A DNA stretch of 64,000 nucleotides from Murinocardiopsis flavida (GCF_003014485.1 NZ_PYGA01000001.1:496001-560000); one strand, 5' to 3'. Counted from the first letter of the stretch, positions 1 to 11,255 are shown. Notes: a model not told the origin generated them from the sequence alone. Numbers and translations are program-made.

Positions 1-773
1 ACGCCGAGCGGGTCGCCCGCTACCTGCGCCCCGACGAGCTGCACCAGTCGTTCAACTTCGAGTACCTGACCGCGCCGTGGGACGCCGCAGCCCTGCGCGC
101 GGTCATCGACTCCTCCCTCGCCGCCAACGGCGCCGTGGGCGCGCCGTCGACCTGGGTGCTGTCGAACCACGACACCGTCCGGCACGTCACCCGGTACGGC
201 GGCGGGGCGCAGGGGCTGCGCCGCGCCAGGGCCGCGGCGCTGCTGATGCTGGCGCTGCCCGGGTCGGCCTACCTGTACCAGGGCGAGGAACTGGGCCTGC
301 CCGAGGTCACCGACCTGCCCGAGGAGGCCCTCCAGGACCCCACCTGGCTCCGTTCCGGGCGCACCGAGCGCGGCAGGGACGGCTGCCGCGTCCCGCTGCC
401 GTGGTCGGCCGGCACGGCCCCGTTCGGGTTCGGCGCGGCGGACAGCATGCCGTGGCTGCCCGTCCCGCCGGCGTGGGGTGCGCTTGCGCGCGGCGCGCAG
501 GAGGCCGACCCCGGTTCCACGCTCTCCCTGTACCGCGAGGCGCTGCGACTGCGGCGGGAGCTCACCGCCGCCGACACCCTGAGCTGGGGCGCGGCCCCTG
601 AGGACGTGCTCGTGGTGCACCGCGGTGCCGGGTTCGTGTGCGCGGTCAACCTGGGCGGGGACGTCGTCGAACTCGCGCTGCCCGGCGAGGTGCTGCTGTC
701 GAGCGCGCCGGTCGAGGCGGCCGGCGGCGTCGTCCGGCTGCCCGGCGACACCGCCGTGTGGCTGCGCGCCTGA
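1..773 (+). CDS. alpha-glucosidase (GH13), C-terminal part
   Basis: This is the 3' part of a glycoside hydrolase family 13 alpha-glucosidase; the start lies upstream of the window and the reading frame begins at base 3. The fragment contains SNHDTVRH, the conserved GH13 region IV whose NHD helps bind the glucose residue at subsite -1. It then shows the YLYQGEELGL segment typical of oligo-1,6-glucosidase/alpha-glucosidase enzymes and a C-terminal beta-sandwich ending in GDTAVWLRA. Enzymes of this group hydrolyse terminal alpha-glucosidic bonds in maltose or isomaltose-type sugars, usually in the cytoplasm after uptake by an ABC importer. Any such transporter would lie upstream, outside the window. 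Exact substrate preference cannot be read from this part. Confidence 0.9.
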   Translation, partial: AERVARYLRPDELHQSFNFEYLTAPWDAAALRAVIDSSLAANGAVGAPSTWVLSNHDTVRHVTRYGGGAQGLRRARAAALLMLALPGSAYLYQGEELGLPEVTDLPEEALQDPTWLRSGRTERGRDGCRVPLPWSAGTAPFGFGAADSMPWLPVPPAWGALARGAQEADPGSTLSLYREALRLRRELTAADTLSWGAAPEDVLVVHRGAGFVCAVNLGGDVVELALPGEVLLSSAPVEAAGGVVRLPGDTAVWLRA

Positions 774-1289
774 CCCGGAAAGGCCCGTGCGCGGTACCGC
801 CCCGCGCCCGGGCCTACTTCTTCCTGCCCGACCACCGACCGCCCGGGCCTACCTCTTCTTGTCCTTGTCCTTCTCGCCCCCCGCATCAGCGGACAGCGCG
901 GAGATGAACGCCTCCTGCGGGACCTCGACACGGCCGACCACGCGGGCAAGAGAACACAGCATCTTCTTCCTGCCCGACCACCGACCGGCCCGCGCCTACC
1001 TCTTCTTGTCCTTGTCCTTCTCGCCCCCCGCATCAGCGGACAGCGCGGAGATGAACGCCTCCTGCGGAACCTCGACACGGCCGACCACGCGGGCAAGAGA
1101 ACACAGCATCTTCTTCCTGCCCGACCACCGACCGGCCCGCGCCTACTTCTTCTTGTCCTTGTCCTTCTCGCCCCCGGCGTCAGCGGACAGCGCGGAGATG
1201 AACGCCTCCTGCGGAACCTCGACACGGCCGACCACGCGGGCAAGAGAACACAGCATCTTCTTCCTGCCCGACCACCGACCGGCCCGCGC

Positions 1290-3170
<1,881 letters not shown>

Positions 3171-3465
3171 GGGCGAAGCGCAGCGGCACGTGTGCCCGGC
3201 GGCAGGTGGTGCCTTCAATGATCCCATGTCACCGGTGGCGCCAGGGCAGCACCGGGTGGCGGGACGCATGGCACGTCGTCCAAAGGTTATGTGACGGTCC
3301 GGCCGGCGGTGATTGCCGCACGCCTCCCCGGGGGTCGCGCACACCGGCGGGCGACGGGTACGAAGCACATGGGTTGGTCCGGCCCGCGGGATATCCGGCG
3401 GGCCGAACGGGTAAGCGGCAGGCGCGCGGCGCGGACGGCGCTCGCGCAGAGCGGTGGGAGTTCCG

Positions 3466-4467
3466 GTGAAATGGCTGGCCAAACGGGTCTTCGCAGGTCT
3501 GGCGGCGCTTCTGGTGGTCGCGGTGGGCGCCGGCGCCCTGCTGGGGATGCAGTTCTCCGGCAAACCCGCGTCGTGGGCGGGGTCGACCGGGCACAACGCG
3601 GCGTGGCTGGGCGGGGCGTGGGTCAACGGCGAGCGTGACCGCGCCGACTTCGCCGAGTTGCTGCCCCGGTTGAAGAAGGGCGGTTTCACCGAGTTGTACG
3701 TGCACGTCGGCGCGATCGGCCCCGAGGGAGGCGTGGACGTCGAGGACCTCGGCGCGGCGAAGGCGTTCCTCGGCTGGGTGGAGCGGGAGCGCCCCGAGGT
3801 CCGGGTGCTCGGCTGGCTGAGCCACCGGGCGTCGGGCTCCTCCCTGGTCGAGGACCGGTTCGACAAGGCGGCGCGCAAACGCGTCGCGGCGGCGTCGGGC
3901 GAGGTCGTCGACGCCGGATTCGACGGGGTCCACTACGCGGTCTCGCCGGTCACCAGCGGCGACCCGTCGCTGCCGGACCTGCTGGAGCGCACCCGCGCGG
4001 AGGTGGGGAAGGACCGGCTGATCTCGGTGGACGCGCAGCCGCTGGAGCTGCTGGTCGGCATGCGCCTGCCGGTGTTCCTCGTGAACCAGGAGGAGCTGTA
4101 CTGGTCGAAGGGCTACGTGCAGCGGATCGCGGAGGAGGCGGACTCCATCGTCGTGCGCGGGCACGACACGGGGATGCCGATGACCTCGCTGTACGGCGGC
4201 TTCCTCGTGCGGCAGACGAAGCTGCTGCTCGACGCGGTGCCCCAGGACGTGTCGGTGCGCGTCGGGGCGCCGTCGTTCCAGCACGCCCGCTGGGGGGAGG
4301 AGTCGGCGACGGAGACCGTGGAGACGGCGGCCGAGGCGGTGCGGATCGGGCTGACCGAGCACGGGAAGCGGCGCGACGACTTCGGCATGGCCCTGTACGT
4401 CCTCGACGAGGCCGACAACACGGATTGGGCCGCGTACTCTCGGGGGTGGATGCGCCCCGGCGGGTGA
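3466..4467 (+). CDS. membrane-anchored protein of unknown function
   Basis: I do not recognise this 333-residue protein. It starts with a short basic stretch and one hydrophobic segment (about residues 8-27), so it is probably anchored in the membrane with the rest outside. The remainder alternates beta-like and helical segments ([57 protein letters not shown]). This pattern suggests a TIM-barrel such as a glycosidase-like fold; that is inference only. The GTG at 3466 is preferred because GGTGGGAG sits five bases upstream; an in-frame GTG at 3454 is the alternative. It is divergent from lepA and precedes rpsT. Confidence 0.75.
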   Translation: MKWLAKRVFAGLAALLVVAVGAGALLGMQFSGKPASWAGSTGHNAAWLGGAWVNGERDRADFAELLPRLKKGGFTELYVHVGAIGPEGGVDVEDLGAAKAFLGWVERERPEVRVLGWLSHRASGSSLVEDRFDKAARKRVAAASGEVVDAGFDGVHYAVSPVTSGDPSLPDLLERTRAEVGKDRLISVDAQPLELLVGMRLPVFLVNQEELYWSKGYVQRIAEEADSIVVRGHDTGMPMTSLYGGFLVRQTKLLLDAVPQDVSVRVGAPSFQHARWGEESATETVETAAEAVRIGLTEHGKRRDDFGMALYVLDEADNTDWAAYSRGWMRPGG

Positions 4468-4490
4468 CCCGCACGCGTCCCCTTTGTTCC

Positions 4491-4540
4491 GTTCGGAGCA
4501 CTGCGTTCTGTTCGGAGCACTGCCCGGCCGGATGCATAAT
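4491..4540 (+). promoter_or_regulatory. direct repeat and possible rpsT promoter
   Basis: The 14-mer GTTCGGAGCACTGC occurs twice, at 4491-4504 and 4510-4523, with starts 19 bp apart. A CATAAT -10-like hexamer follows at 4535-4540, and TTCGGA at 4511-4516 would be a -35 with 18-bp spacing. Transcription from here would give rpsT a leader of about 165 bases. The leader contains complementary stretches (CCCCTC near 4630 and GGGAGG near 4660), as might be expected for an autoregulated ribosomal protein mRNA. Confidence 0.4.
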
Positions 4541-4711
4541 TGAAGTCCGTGTCTCGGACGTTCCACGTTTGTCCTGCGTCCCGCTCTCCGGCGGACCCGC
4601 AACACACACCCTGCGCCGACGCGTGCCAGCCCCTCTGTAGGAAACGGCTGCTCCTGGGGGAGGCCCACGCGTTCGGCACGTTGATCTGAATTCACTGGAG
4701 CACGTTTTCGC

Positions 4712-4981
4712 ATGGCGAACATCAAGTCGCAGAAGAAGCGCAACCGGCAGAACGAGAAGGCCCGGCTGCGCAACCGGTCGGTCAAGTCGTCCCTGAAGAC
4801 GGCCATCCGCAAGTTCCGCGAGGCCGCCGAGGCCGGCGACACCGAGAAGGCCGCGGTCCTCCAGCAGGCGGCGGCGCGCCAGCTCGACAAGGCTGCGAGC
4901 AAGGGCGTCATCCACAAGAACCAGGCCGCGAACCGCAAGAGCGCGATCGCCAAGCGCGCCGAGGCGGTCGGCAAGGCCTAA
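4712..4981 (+). CDS. rpsT: 30S ribosomal protein S20
   Basis: S20 binds 16S rRNA early in assembly of the small ribosomal subunit. The 89-residue protein begins [20 protein letters not shown] and is highly basic and helical throughout, which is diagnostic for bS20. Length matches the family. A CTGGAG sequence lies about 11 bases upstream of the ATG. The gene lies close to lepA, comEC and holA, an arrangement commonly seen in actinobacteria. Confidence 0.98.
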   Translation: MANIKSQKKRNRQNEKARLRNRSVKSSLKTAIRKFREAAEAGDTEKAAVLQQAAARQLDKAASKGVIHKNQAANRKSAIAKRAEAVGKA

Positions 4982-5135
4982 GGCGGCATCCCGCGCGTCC
5001 ACTGCGACGCCGACGCCTATGGGGCGGCAGCACAACGGTGCGGCCGCCCCTCGCGCGTTCTCCCAGGAGGACGCGGGGCGCTGCCCTGGGCATGGGGCCC
5101 GCCCTCGGCTCCCCTGGCCGCATGCGGTCCCCGCC

Positions 5136-5141
5136 TACCAT
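5136..5141 (+). promoter_or_regulatory. -10 element for a leaderless start
   Basis: TACCAT lies six bases before the ATG at 5148, which places the expected transcription start at the start codon. No convincing -35 was found. The element supports ATG 5148 over the in-frame ATG at 5019. Confidence 0.35.
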
Positions 5142-5147
5142 CTGCTG

Positions 5148-6140
5148 ATGGACGTCGACGGCCTCCGGCTGCCCCTGTGGGACGACCCCGCGCTCCGCGG
5201 CGAGGTGCTCGGCTGGGTCGACGCCCGCCTCGCGGCGCGCGGCGCCCGCCGCGGGCCCGCTCCCCCGCGGATCCGCGTCCGCCCGTACTCGACGGCGGCG
5301 CGCTTCGAGTCGTCCATCGGCCCGGTGTGGTTCAAGGCGACCCCGCCCGCCGCGCGGTTCGAGCCCGCTCTCGCTGAGGCGCTGGCGGCGTGGCGTCCCG
5401 ACCTGGTCCTCACCCCCATCGGCGTCGACCGGTCGCGGGGGTGGCTGCTGCTGCCCGACGGCGGACCGCAGCTGCGGTCCCTCCGGCCCGCGCCCGTGGG
5501 CCTCCCGGTGTGGGCGGAGCTGCTGGCCGTCCTCTCCGGCATGCAGCGCGACCTGAGCGGCCGCGTACCCGACCTCCTCGGTCTCGGGGTGCCGGACCTG
5601 CGGCCCGAAGCGCTCGGCGGCCTACTCGACGCGTTCCTCGCCGACCCGGCGGTGCGCGGCGCACTGGGCGCGGACGGGGTCGAGGCGGTGCGGCGCCGGC
5701 GCGAGCGGTTCGACGCGCAGTGTGCGCGCCTCGCCGAGATCGGGATCGCCCCCTCCCTCGACCACGGCGACCCGCACCCCGGCAGCGTGTTCCTGCGGGA
5801 CGGCCGCCACGTGCTCTTCGACTGGGGCGACGCCTCGGTCGCGCACCCTTTCGCCACGCTGCACATCCCGCTGCGGTTCGCCGCGCAGGTCTCCGGTGCG
5901 GCGGAGGGCGACCTCGCCCGGCTGCGCGACGCCTACCTGGAGCCGTGGACGGCGGAGCACCCGCGCACCCTGCTCACCGAGGCCGCCCGCCTCGCTGTGC
6001 GGCTCGCCGCGCTCGGCAGGGCGCTGGCGTGGTCGCGGACGTTCCCCGCTCTTGTCGAGCGGTGCCGGCCGGAGCAGGCCGTGCAGGTCGCCCAATGGCT
6101 GCTGCACCTCGCCGGACGGGACGGCGCCGACCCCCGGTGA
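5148..6140 (+). CDS. APH-like phosphotransferase family protein
   Basis: This 330-residue protein has the fold signature of the aminoglycoside phosphotransferase/choline kinase family. The catalytic loop is DHGDPHPGSVFL (residues 205-216), with the presumed base D208, and the metal-binding motif DWG begins at D225. In the canonical HGDxxxxN motif the asparagine that helps bind magnesium is replaced by serine (S213). Activity may therefore be altered, or the protein may act on an unusual substrate. It stands alone downstream of rpsT, and its substrate cannot be inferred; resistance should not be assumed. Confidence 0.75.
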   Translation: MDVDGLRLPLWDDPALRGEVLGWVDARLAARGARRGPAPPRIRVRPYSTAARFESSIGPVWFKATPPAARFEPALAEALAAWRPDLVLTPIGVDRSRGWLLLPDGGPQLRSLRPAPVGLPVWAELLAVLSGMQRDLSGRVPDLLGLGVPDLRPEALGGLLDAFLADPAVRGALGADGVEAVRRRRERFDAQCARLAEIGIAPSLDHGDPHPGSVFLRDGRHVLFDWGDASVAHPFATLHIPLRFAAQVSGAAEGDLARLRDAYLEPWTAEHPRTLLTEAARLAVRLAALGRALAWSRTFPALVERCRPEQAVQVAQWLLHLAGRDGADPR

Positions 6141-6532
6141 ACGCCCCGCTCGGGCCGCCACCGCACCGGCGGCCCGCCGCACCGCTCACACCGCTCACAC
6201 CGCCGCCGCGGCTCGACTGCGCGCGCGGCCGCCGCGGTTCCGGCGTCGGGCACCTCCGGGATCCGGCAGCAGAACGTGACCAGCAGCCCGGCGATGGCAA
6301 GGGCGAAGATGATCCGCAGCACGAGCACACGCACCTTCCGCGACGCGATGGGGGGATGGCCGCGCCGTCCTGACGCCACTGATTTCCGCGCGGCCCCCGT
6401 CTGACGCCTCCACGCCGGAATCAATGGGCGAACGGCGCGATTCCTCCGGTATTGGCAAGGCTCGTCCCCCGGCCGGGGCGGGGTTCCGGCACGAAGCACG
6501 CGGCCCACGGGACGGCCCGATACCCTCGGACT

Positions 6533-7182
6533 TCCCGCTGATCTTGACGACAGGGTTCCCTCAGCGTCTGGTGCAGTTGCTGCTTCTCGGGTCGGTCCGT
6601 CCGCGGGCGGCCTTGTCGCCGGGCCGCGTGCGGGTGGTCTGCGGTGAACAGCAGCACCAAGGGCGGTGGGGAGCCGGGCCCCGGCGCCCGGCCTCCGTGA
6701 AGTAGTTTCCGCTGCGGGCGCCGTGAAGTGGGAAATACTTCACGGAGGCTTCCGAGAAACCCGACAGTCCACCTGAAACGGACATCGCGGCCGTGTCCCG
6801 GTATCGATACCGCACACACCGTGCGGTCTCAACGAACGCGGCGCCTCACCACGCCGCCCACCCGCCACCTCTGGTGCTGCTTGTCCGCACAACACACCGT
6901 GCAGGTCACCGCCGACCGGGGCCACTCGACGCCCTTGGTGCTGCTTGTTCCCGCAGACCACCCGCACGCGGCCCGGCGGCAAGGCCGCCCCGCGGACGGA
7001 CCGACCCTGAAGAGCCGAAAGTCCACCCCTGATCGAGGGAACCCTGTCGTCAGGATCAGCGGGAGAAAATGGGCGTGAACGCGACCGCCCATCCCCGCCC
7101 CCCACCCGCCGTTGGCGCCGTCTTTCCCCGAGACCACCCCCACTCGACCGGCGGCAAGGCCGCCCAGCAGACAAGGTCGGTC
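6533..7182. repeat. cluster of diverged inverted and direct repeats
   Basis: A block at 6533-6664 recurs in inverted orientation at 6931-7064. Three stretches are identical on opposite strands: 6545-6562 with 7035-7052 (18 bp), 6589-6606 with its counterpart (18 bp), and 6618-6644 with 6951-6977 (27 bp). A more diverged copy lies at 7109-7182, in the same orientation as the second. A fragment with GGTGCTGCTTGT lies near 6874. A short GGCGGC-AAG-GCCGCC hairpin is kept in two copies. No convincing gene is seen from 6141 to 7353. The array could be remnants of a mobile or REP-like element. Confidence 0.85.
6691..6749. repeat. long inverted repeat with GTGAAGTA/TACTTCAC arms
   Basis: GCCTCCGTGAAGTA at 6691-6704 is the exact reverse complement of 6736-6749. 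The arms extend inward (TTTCC/GGAAA) with one unpaired base. A further CGTGAAGT sits in the loop at 6722-6729. It lies between the two main copies of the surrounding repeat cluster. It could be a hairpin in RNA or a multi-site operator. Confidence 0.7.
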
Positions 7183-7340
7183 CCGGAACCACCGGGCACG
7201 CCGTTCCTCCACCGGCCGCTCAGATGCGGACAAAGGTCAGATCAACACCACGAGCGCGAGGAAACCGACCCGCAGAGACGGGCGGGCGGGGTTGTCCACA
7301 GGGGCCCGGATCCGCGGTGACGCGGCGGGGCGCGCGTTCC

Positions 7341-7346
7341 TAGCGT
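7341..7346 (+). promoter_or_regulatory. -10 element for leaderless comEA
   Basis: TAGCGT lies seven bases before the ATG at 7354. No Shine-Dalgarno sequence is present, so a leaderless transcript starting at the ATG is likely. This favours ATG 7354 over GTG 7345, which overlaps the element. Confidence 0.45.
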
Positions 7347-7353
7347 GAATCGC

Positions 7354-8598
7354 ATGTCGCCCTCGCATCGCTCCCCCGACCCTCCCGAGGACGGGTATGC
7401 CCGGCAGCGGCTGCGTGCGCTCACCGGCACCCCCGTGCACGACGACGCCGCATCGCCCGGGAGCCGCGCACCGGCCGCGCCCGGCCGCCGGCACCCCGGC
7501 ACCGCACGGCCCGGCCCCGACGACGCCGATCCGCTCGCCCGCCCCCGCCCCCGCACTGGCCCGGCCGGCCCGCACACCGCTCCGCTCGACCACCCGCACG
7601 AACACCCGCACGACGACGCCGAACCCGCCGGCCCGTTGCCCGACGACGCCACGGACCCGGCGCTCCCCGCGGTCGGATCGCTGCCCAGCCCGCCCTATGC
7701 CCTCGGCGCCGCCGATCACCCCGGCGGCCGCCGCGCGCGGCACCGGGCCGCCGCAGCCGAACGGGGTCCTGCCGCACCGCCCCACCACCCCGGCCCTCCC
7801 GCCGACCCCGGCGAGCGTCCGGTCCCCGCCCGCGCGGGCCCGCCGCCGGGCTACGTCGAGGTGGCCGAGGACGCCCCTCCCCCGGGCTCCCGCCTCGCCG
7901 AATGGTTCGCCCGCGTGCTGCCCGAATCCGCCGAGCAGCCCAGGATCGGACGTGCCGGGCTCGGCGCGCTGCTCGGGGTGTGCGTCATCGCCGCCCTCGC
8001 CACCGGCTGGTTCCTGCTGCAATCGCGGCCCGAGCCGCACGCCGCGCCGGAGCCCCGGGCGGGCAGCGCGCCCCCTCCCGTGCCCGGCGCCTCCCCCAGC
8101 GGGCCGCCTCAGCAGCGGCCGAGCGGGAAGGTCGTGGTGCACGTCGGCGGCGACGTCGAGTCGCCCGGCATCGTCACCCTCCCCGCGGGGTCGCGGGTCA
8201 GCGACGCCATCAAGGCCGCCGGGGGGCTCCTGCCCGACGCCGACCCCGGCCTGCTCAACCTCGCGCGGCCGGTCGTCGACGGCGAGCAGATCCTGGTGGG
8301 CGCCACCCCGTCACCCGCCCCGGGTGCCCCGGGCGCCCCGGGCGGTGCCGCGCCCGCGCCGAGCGGCGCACCGGTCCCGGGGGCGGCACCCAGCCCGCTC
8401 ATCGACCTCAACACCGCGACCCTCGAACAGCTCGACACACTGCCCGGTGTCGGCCCGGTGCTCGCCGAGCGCATCCTCGACTTCCGCACCGAGAACGGCG
8501 GGTTCCGCTCGATCGAGCAGTTGCAGGACGTCTCCGGCATCGGCGAGAAGCGCTTCGCCGACCTCCGCGACCTCGTCAGCGTCGCCGGTGCGCCGTGA
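7354..8598 (+). CDS. comEA: ComEA-family DNA-binding protein (SLBB and helix-hairpin-helix)
   Basis: ComEA binds double-stranded DNA at the cell surface during natural transformation. The 414-residue protein has a long proline- and alanine-rich N-terminal region and one membrane segment at about 204-222. An SLBB domain follows (VVVHVGGDVESPGIVTLPAG, about 258-315). It ends with a tandem helix-hairpin-helix domain (IDLNTATLEQLDTLPGVGPV, about 350-410). The cytoplasmic N-terminal region is much longer than in Bacillus ComEA, which is common in actinobacteria. comEC follows after 85 bp, so the two are probably co-transcribed. Whether the host is naturally competent is not known. Confidence 0.92.
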   Translation: MSPSHRSPDPPEDGYARQRLRALTGTPVHDDAASPGSRAPAAPGRRHPGTARPGPDDADPLARPRPRTGPAGPHTAPLDHPHEHPHDDAEPAGPLPDDATDPALPAVGSLPSPPYALGAADHPGGRRARHRAAAAERGPAAPPHHPGPPADPGERPVPARAGPPPGYVEVAEDAPPPGSRLAEWFARVLPESAEQPRIGRAGLGALLGVCVIAALATGWFLLQSRPEPHAAPEPRAGSAPPPVPGASPSGPPQQRPSGKVVVHVGGDVESPGIVTLPAGSRVSDAIKAAGGLLPDADPGLLNLARPVVDGEQILVGATPSPAPGAPGAPGGAAPAPSGAPVPGAAPSPLIDLNTATLEQLDTLPGVGPVLAERILDFRTENGGFRSIEQLQDVSGIGEKRFADLRDLVSVAGAP

Positions 8599-8683
8599 GG
8601 CGCCCCCGCCCGCGGGCGCCGGTCCGGCCGCACCGTCTCCGCGGGGCGTCCGCCGCGCCGCGGCGCTCCCGCCCTGTCCGACC

Positions 8684-11041
8684 ATGAACCCCCTCGGTCT
8701 CGACGCCCCCGGCCCCGCCCGGCCGCACGACCTCCGCCTGCTCGGTCCGGCCGTTGCCACCTGGCTCGCGTCGCTCGCCGCGACGGCCGCCGGCCCCGGC
8801 GCCGGTGCGGCCATGTCCGCGCTCCTCTTCGGCGCGGCGGCGGCCGCCGTGCCGCTGCTGCGCTCCCCGCGCGGCGGGGCGGTCGCCGGGCTGCTGGTCG
8901 CCGCGCTGCTGTGCGCGGCCGCCGCGTCGCTCGCCGCCGCGGGGCGGGGCGCCGCGGTCGCCGGGTCGCCCGTCACCGCGCGTGCGGCCGAGCGGGGCCA
9001 CGCCGAGCTCGACGCCGTCATCACCGGCGATCCCCGGTCCAGGGCCGGGCCGCCGCAGCCGGGCCGCCCCGAGCTGGTCGTCGAGGCCCGCACCAGCCGG
9101 ATCGACGTCCACGGCGAGCGCACCGCGACCCGTGTGCCCGTGGTGCTGCTGGTGTCCGGGGCGCAGTGGCGCACGCTCGTGCCCAGTCAGCGGGTCCGGT
9201 TCTCGGGCCGCCTGCTCCCCGCCGGGGACGATCCGCTGACCGCCGCGCTGGTCGCCGTCCGGGGGCCGCCGTCCCACACCACGGCCCCCACCCCCGCGCA
9301 CACCGCGGCGGCCGAGGTCCGCGCCCGGCTCCGCGCGGCCTGCACCGTGCTGCCGCAGCCCGAGCGAGGCCTGGTCCCGGCGTTCGTGGTGGGCGACACC
9401 TCGCGGCTCCCCGAGCGCACCGCCGAGGACTTCCGCGCGAGCGGCATGACGCACCTGCTGACCGTCTCCGGCGCGAATCTCGCGATCCTGACCGGTGCCG
9501 TGCTGGCGCTGGCGCGCTGGTCGCGCTGGCCCACGGGGGTCACCGTCGCCGCGGGTGCCCTGATGATCGGCGTCTTCATCCTCGTGGCGCGGCCCGAGCC
9601 CAGTGTGCTGCGGGCCGCCTTCATGGGTGCCGTCGCGCTGCTCGCCCTCGCTCTGGGCCGCCGGCGCGCGGGCATGGCCGCGCTGTCCGCCACCGTCATC
9701 GGGCTGCTGCTGTTCGACCCCGGCTTGGCACACTCCTACGGTTTCGCGCTGTCGGTCCTCGCCAGCGGCGGGATCATGGTGCTGGCGCCGCGCTGGCGCG
9801 ACCGCTGGGCGGCGCGCATGCCCGAATGGGCGGCCGAGGCGCTCGCCGTCCCCTTGGCGGCGCACGTGGCCTGCGCCCCCGTCCTGGTGCTCCTGTCGGC
9901 CGAGGTCTCCTGGGTCGCCATCCCCGCGAACGCCCTCACCGGCCCGCTGATGCCCATCGCCACCGTCGGCGGCTTCGCCGTCGCCGTGCTCGCCCTGGTG
10001 TGGCCGGGCGCGGCGGCCGTGGCGGTCTGGGTTCCGGCGGTGCCCGTTCTGTGGGCGCGCGTCATCGCCGAGTACTGCGCCGGGATCCGCGGCGGCGCCG
10101 TCCCGTGGCGCGGCGACCTCCTGGGCGCGTGCGTCCTGGCGCTGCTGCTGGTGCTGGCGCTGAGTCTGCGCGGTCGCGTCCGCAGGGTCGCCGCTGCGGC
10201 GGGCACGGCCGTCGCCACGGGCGTGTTCGCGGCCCAGTGCGCCGCACCGTCCTGGCCGCCGAACGGATGGCTGGCCGTCGCGTGCGACGTCGGCCAGGGC
10301 GACGCCATCGCGCTCGCCACCGGCGGGGGCGGCGCGGCCGTCGTCGACACCGGGCTCGACCCCGCGCAGGTCGACCGCTGCCTCGACGACCTGGGGGTCG
10401 ACGAGGTGAGCCTGCTGGTGCTCACCCACGGCGACGCCGACCACGTGGGCGGCACCAGCGGAGTCCTCGACGGCCGCAGGGTGGCGGCCGCGGCCGCCCC
10501 GCCCGGTTTCGACCACGGCCGCTCGCGGCGCGCCCTGGAGCGGGCCCGTGTACCGCTGCGCGCCGTCGCCGCCGGGCACCGGTTCGCGTTGGGCGGGTGG
10601 TCGTTCACCGTGCTCTGGCCCGGCGACCGCCCCGCCGCGTCGTCCAACGACGCGAGTGTCGTCCTGCTCGCCCGCTGGTCGCCGCCCGACGGCTCCCCCG
10701 ATTCCGACGTCACCGTCCTGCTGACGGGCGACATCGAGGAGAGCGCGCAGCGCTCCCTGCTGGGCGATCCCGCGATCACCGAGGTCGACGTCCTCAAGGT
10801 CCCGCACCACGGTGCGAAGACCCAGGAGCCGGCGTTCCTCGCCGCGACCCGGCCCCGCGTCACCCTGACCTCCGTCGGCGCCGACAACACCTACGGGCAC
10901 CCGGCGCCGCGGACCTGGCGCCACCTCGAATCCCTCACCACGGCGAACTACCGCACCGACCGCCACGGCGACATCGCCGTCCTGCCGGGGCGCGGCGGCC
11001 CCGCGGTCACCCACCGCCCGCCCGCGGCACGCGACCGCTGA
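8684..11041 (+). CDS. comEC: ComEC/Rec2 DNA-uptake channel protein
   Basis: ComEC forms the membrane channel that moves single-stranded DNA into the cytoplasm. The 785-residue protein has N-terminal hydrophobic segments, an OB-like outer region and the competence domain with many membrane spans (starting around FRASGMTHLLTVSGANLAIL). A C-terminal metallo-beta-lactamase-like domain carries LTHGDADHVGG near residue 580 and a later VPHHGAK motif. The ATG at 8684 gives the expected start, just before the first hydrophobic segments; no strong ribosome binding site is visible. It follows comEA and precedes holA, a common actinobacterial order. Confidence 0.93.
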   Translation: MNPLGLDAPGPARPHDLRLLGPAVATWLASLAATAAGPGAGAAMSALLFGAAAAAVPLLRSPRGGAVAGLLVAALLCAAAASLAAAGRGAAVAGSPVTARAAERGHAELDAVITGDPRSRAGPPQPGRPELVVEARTSRIDVHGERTATRVPVVLLVSGAQWRTLVPSQRVRFSGRLLPAGDDPLTAALVAVRGPPSHTTAPTPAHTAAAEVRARLRAACTVLPQPERGLVPAFVVGDTSRLPERTAEDFRASGMTHLLTVSGANLAILTGAVLALARWSRWPTGVTVAAGALMIGVFILVARPEPSVLRAAFMGAVALLALALGRRRAGMAALSATVIGLLLFDPGLAHSYGFALSVLASGGIMVLAPRWRDRWAARMPEWAAEALAVPLAAHVACAPVLVLLSAEVSWVAIPANALTGPLMPIATVGGFAVAVLALVWPGAAAVAVWVPAVPVLWARVIAEYCAGIRGGAVPWRGDLLGACVLALLLVLALSLRGRVRRVAAAAGTAVATGVFAAQCAAPSWPPNGWLAVACDVGQGDAIALATGGGGAAVVDTGLDPAQVDRCLDDLGVDEVSLLVLTHGDADHVGGTSGVLDGRRVAAAAAPPGFDHGRSRRALERARVPLRAVAAGHRFALGGWSFTVLWPGDRPAASSNDASVVLLARWSPPDGSPDSDVTVLLTGDIEESAQRSLLGDPAITEVDVLKVPHHGAKTQEPAFLAATRPRVTLTSVGADNTYGHPAPRTWRHLESLTTANYRTDRHGDIAVLPGRGGPAVTHRPPAARDR

Positions 11042-11255
11042 CCGCTCCGACGCCCTTGTCTACTGTCGGCAACCGGGCGGGGTGAAAAGGGCTCACTCGC
11101 TCCACTATGGACGGGGAATCCGCTATGCGGCGAATGTTCGCTCACGTCCGATCGGCTCGGCTCCTGCGCAACGCACCGCGCAGCGGTCCGCCACCCGTGC
11201 CGCACACCGGGCTCTCGGGGCCTGCGGACCCGCGGGCATGGCAAGCTGTGTATCC

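Noticed and set aside
6728-7192. Several overlapping open frames in the repeat block
   Set aside because: They lack ribosome binding sites, overlap each other on both strands, and their shared peptide segments simply reflect the DNA repeats.
11082-11255. 58-residue N-terminal extension of HolA
   Set aside because: The added stretch is unlike HolA N-termini and the family length is already met from ATG 11256.
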